Shown: piece by piece, positions 4,767 to 5,596 of the stretch
Layout of the letters: each line of letters opens with the position of its first letter
How positions within the stretch are numbered: position 1 is the stretch's first letter
Source of the DNA: Clostridiales bacterium
GTDB lineage: Bacteria > Bacillota > Clostridia > Christensenellales > JAISNN01
Assembly: GCA_031289865.1 (NCBI GenBank)
Contig: JAITOQ010000125.1
Span: forward strand, 1-5,596
Length of the DNA stretch: 5,596 nt
Direction of reading: 5' to 3'
Notes under the pieces: model-generated
The model's input: the letters and a program-made list of their open reading frames with translations, nothing else
The model's database searches: none
What the model was told of the DNA's origin: nothing
Program-made: the position numbers and the translations under genes

Positions 4767-5596
4767 ATGACTAAAAATAATGTCGGTTTTGTTGCAAAGA
4801 CCATTCGTATCTCGCTTGCGTTTGCGTGGATATCCATATTCAACAGCGTTTTTGATACGCTCATGCCGATCATTGCGACGACTCCGATTCTTGAGGGCGG
4901 ATTGGGGCTAAACAATACGTTAAAGGGCGTCGTCATGGCTCTCGACAACATTTTAGGCTTGTTTCTTCTCCCGATTTTCGGTGCGCTTTCGGACAAAAGC
5001 CGTAGTAAGCACGGCAAGCGTACTCCGTATATCGTCGCTTTTTCACTCGCGTCGGTTGTGCTGTGGCTTTTTGCGGGGTTTGCGCTCGGCATGAATATCC
5101 GTTGGCTCTTTATCGTCCTACTAAGCTCTACCCTTGCGGCGAATGCAATGGCGCGTCCCGCCGCGCTCGCGCTCCTTCCCGATCTCACGGTTTTGAGCAA
5201 ACGGCGCAAGGCGAACGCTATCACCCAAATCGTCAGTATAATTGCGACGGTCGTCGGTATCGCGCTTTGCGAATTAAAATTCATCGGCTTTCAATATATA
5301 TTTTATATAGACGCGGCGGTTATGCTTATACTCATGGGCTTCTTTTTGGCGACGGTCAAAGAGAACGGCTGGCGCAAGGAATATGCCGCTATTCCCGATT
5401 CCGAAAAAAGCGGTTCTGAATGGGACGACTTTACTGGAAACCGTGAAAACGTGAAGCGCAACAAGATTGTTTTGCTCCTTGCGGTGTTCTTCTTTTATGT
5501 CGCATTCAACGGGCTCGTGTCCTCTCTCTCCGTGTACGCAACGGAGGTATTGGGGCTCGGAAAGGGCGGATTCACTATACCTCAGTTACTCTGTCT
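4767..5596 (+). CDS. MFS transporter, GPH/SLC45-like, N-terminal part (cut by window end)
   Basis: The frame is open from ATG 4767 to the end of the window (276 complete codons), so the C-terminal half is missing. AAGG at 4757-4760 lies 6 bases before ATG. The protein is an integral membrane secondary transporter. A hydrophobic helix at about 15-40 carries FNSVFDTLMPI. It is followed by VMALDNILGLFLLPIFG (55-72), with an acidic residue (Asp60) inside TM2. Then comes the cytoplasmic loop ALSDKSRSKHGKRTPYI (73-89), the classic MFS motif A in the form used by glycoside-pentoside-hexuronide:cation symporters and SLC45-like sugar carriers. Further helices lie at about 89-107, 109-130, 150-168 and 171-190. 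A hydrophilic central loop (about 192-226, KENGWRKEYAAIPDSEKSG) precedes TM7 at about 227-250. A sugar or glycoside substrate is likely by family, but the residues seen do not fix it. It has its own promoter. Confidence 0.85.
   Translation, partial: MTKNNVGFVAKTIRISLAFAWISIFNSVFDTLMPIIATTPILEGGLGLNNTLKGVVMALDNILGLFLLPIFGALSDKSRSKHGKRTPYIVAFSLASVVLWLFAGFALGMNIRWLFIVLLSSTLAANAMARPAALALLPDLTVLSKRRKANAITQIVSIIATVVGIALCELKFIGFQYIFYIDAAVMLILMGFFLATVKENGWRKEYAAIPDSEKSGSEWDDFTGNRENVKRNKIVLLLAVFFFYVAFNGLVSSLSVYATEVLGLGKGGFTIPQLLC

Noticed and set aside
4655..5284. Long minus-strand open frame (209 codons) opposite the transporter
   Set aside because: It is antisense to the well-supported MFS gene, gives low-complexity basic protein with no recognisable motif, and has no ribosome binding site in context.
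5063..5419. Plus-strand 118-codon open frame inside the transporter
   Set aside because: It is an out-of-frame shadow of the MFS coding sequence, rich in Arg and Cys without any family resemblance.

Overview
The window looks like chromosomal DNA of an anaerobic, low-to-moderate GC Gram-positive-type bacterium, most likely Bacillota/Clostridia. The reasons are strong AGGAGG-type ribosome binding sites, clean sigma-A-like promoters with AT-rich spacers, a desulfoferrodoxin (superoxide reductase, typical of anaerobes), and small, widely spaced transcription units. No rRNA, tRNA, CRISPR array, transposase or phage structural gene is visible. Assignment below the phylum cannot be supported from the sequence alone.

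Layout. (1) Positions 2-406, plus strand: the C-terminal part of an alpha/beta hydrolase whose beginning lies left of the window. (2) Positions 428-1965, minus strand, converging on the hydrolase: a two-gene operon with a DNA-deoxyinosine/uracil glycosylase-type repair enzyme (1483-1965) followed by a RhuM-family gene (428-1471). The RhuM frame is intact over 347 codons except for one in-frame amber (TAG) codon at 1049-1051, at the junction between its N-terminal DNA-binding-like domain and its C-terminal domain. The operon has a near-consensus promoter at 2040-2068. (3) Positions 2175-2567, plus strand, divergent from the operon: a desulfoferrodoxin with an unusual cysteine pattern and without the Glu-Lys pair normally found beside the catalytic iron. 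A 9-bp perfect inverted repeat lies in its upstream region. (4) Positions 2674-4311, plus strand: a five-helix membrane protein with an Fn3-like purple-acid-phosphatase N domain and a calcineurin-like phosphoesterase domain predicted to lie outside the membrane; it has its own promoter at 2597-2625. (5) Positions 4312-4766: an intergenic stretch with heptad tandem repeats, a dispersed-repeat-like motif, an intrinsic terminator, and a promoter region with two inverted repeats. (6) Positions 4767-5596, plus strand: the first 276 codons of a major facilitator transporter of the GPH/SLC45-like type, cut by the window end.

The genes do not form one obvious pathway. The clearest functional links are DNA-base repair coupled to a RhuM protein (one operon, with the RhuM ribosome binding site overlapping the repair gene's stop codon) and the divergently placed oxygen-defence gene. 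The most interesting observations are the single amber codon in RhuM together with the TAG-then-TAA ending of the upstream repair gene, and the non-canonical iron-site residues of the desulfoferrodoxin. I see no clear evidence of a wholly new multi-gene system in this window.
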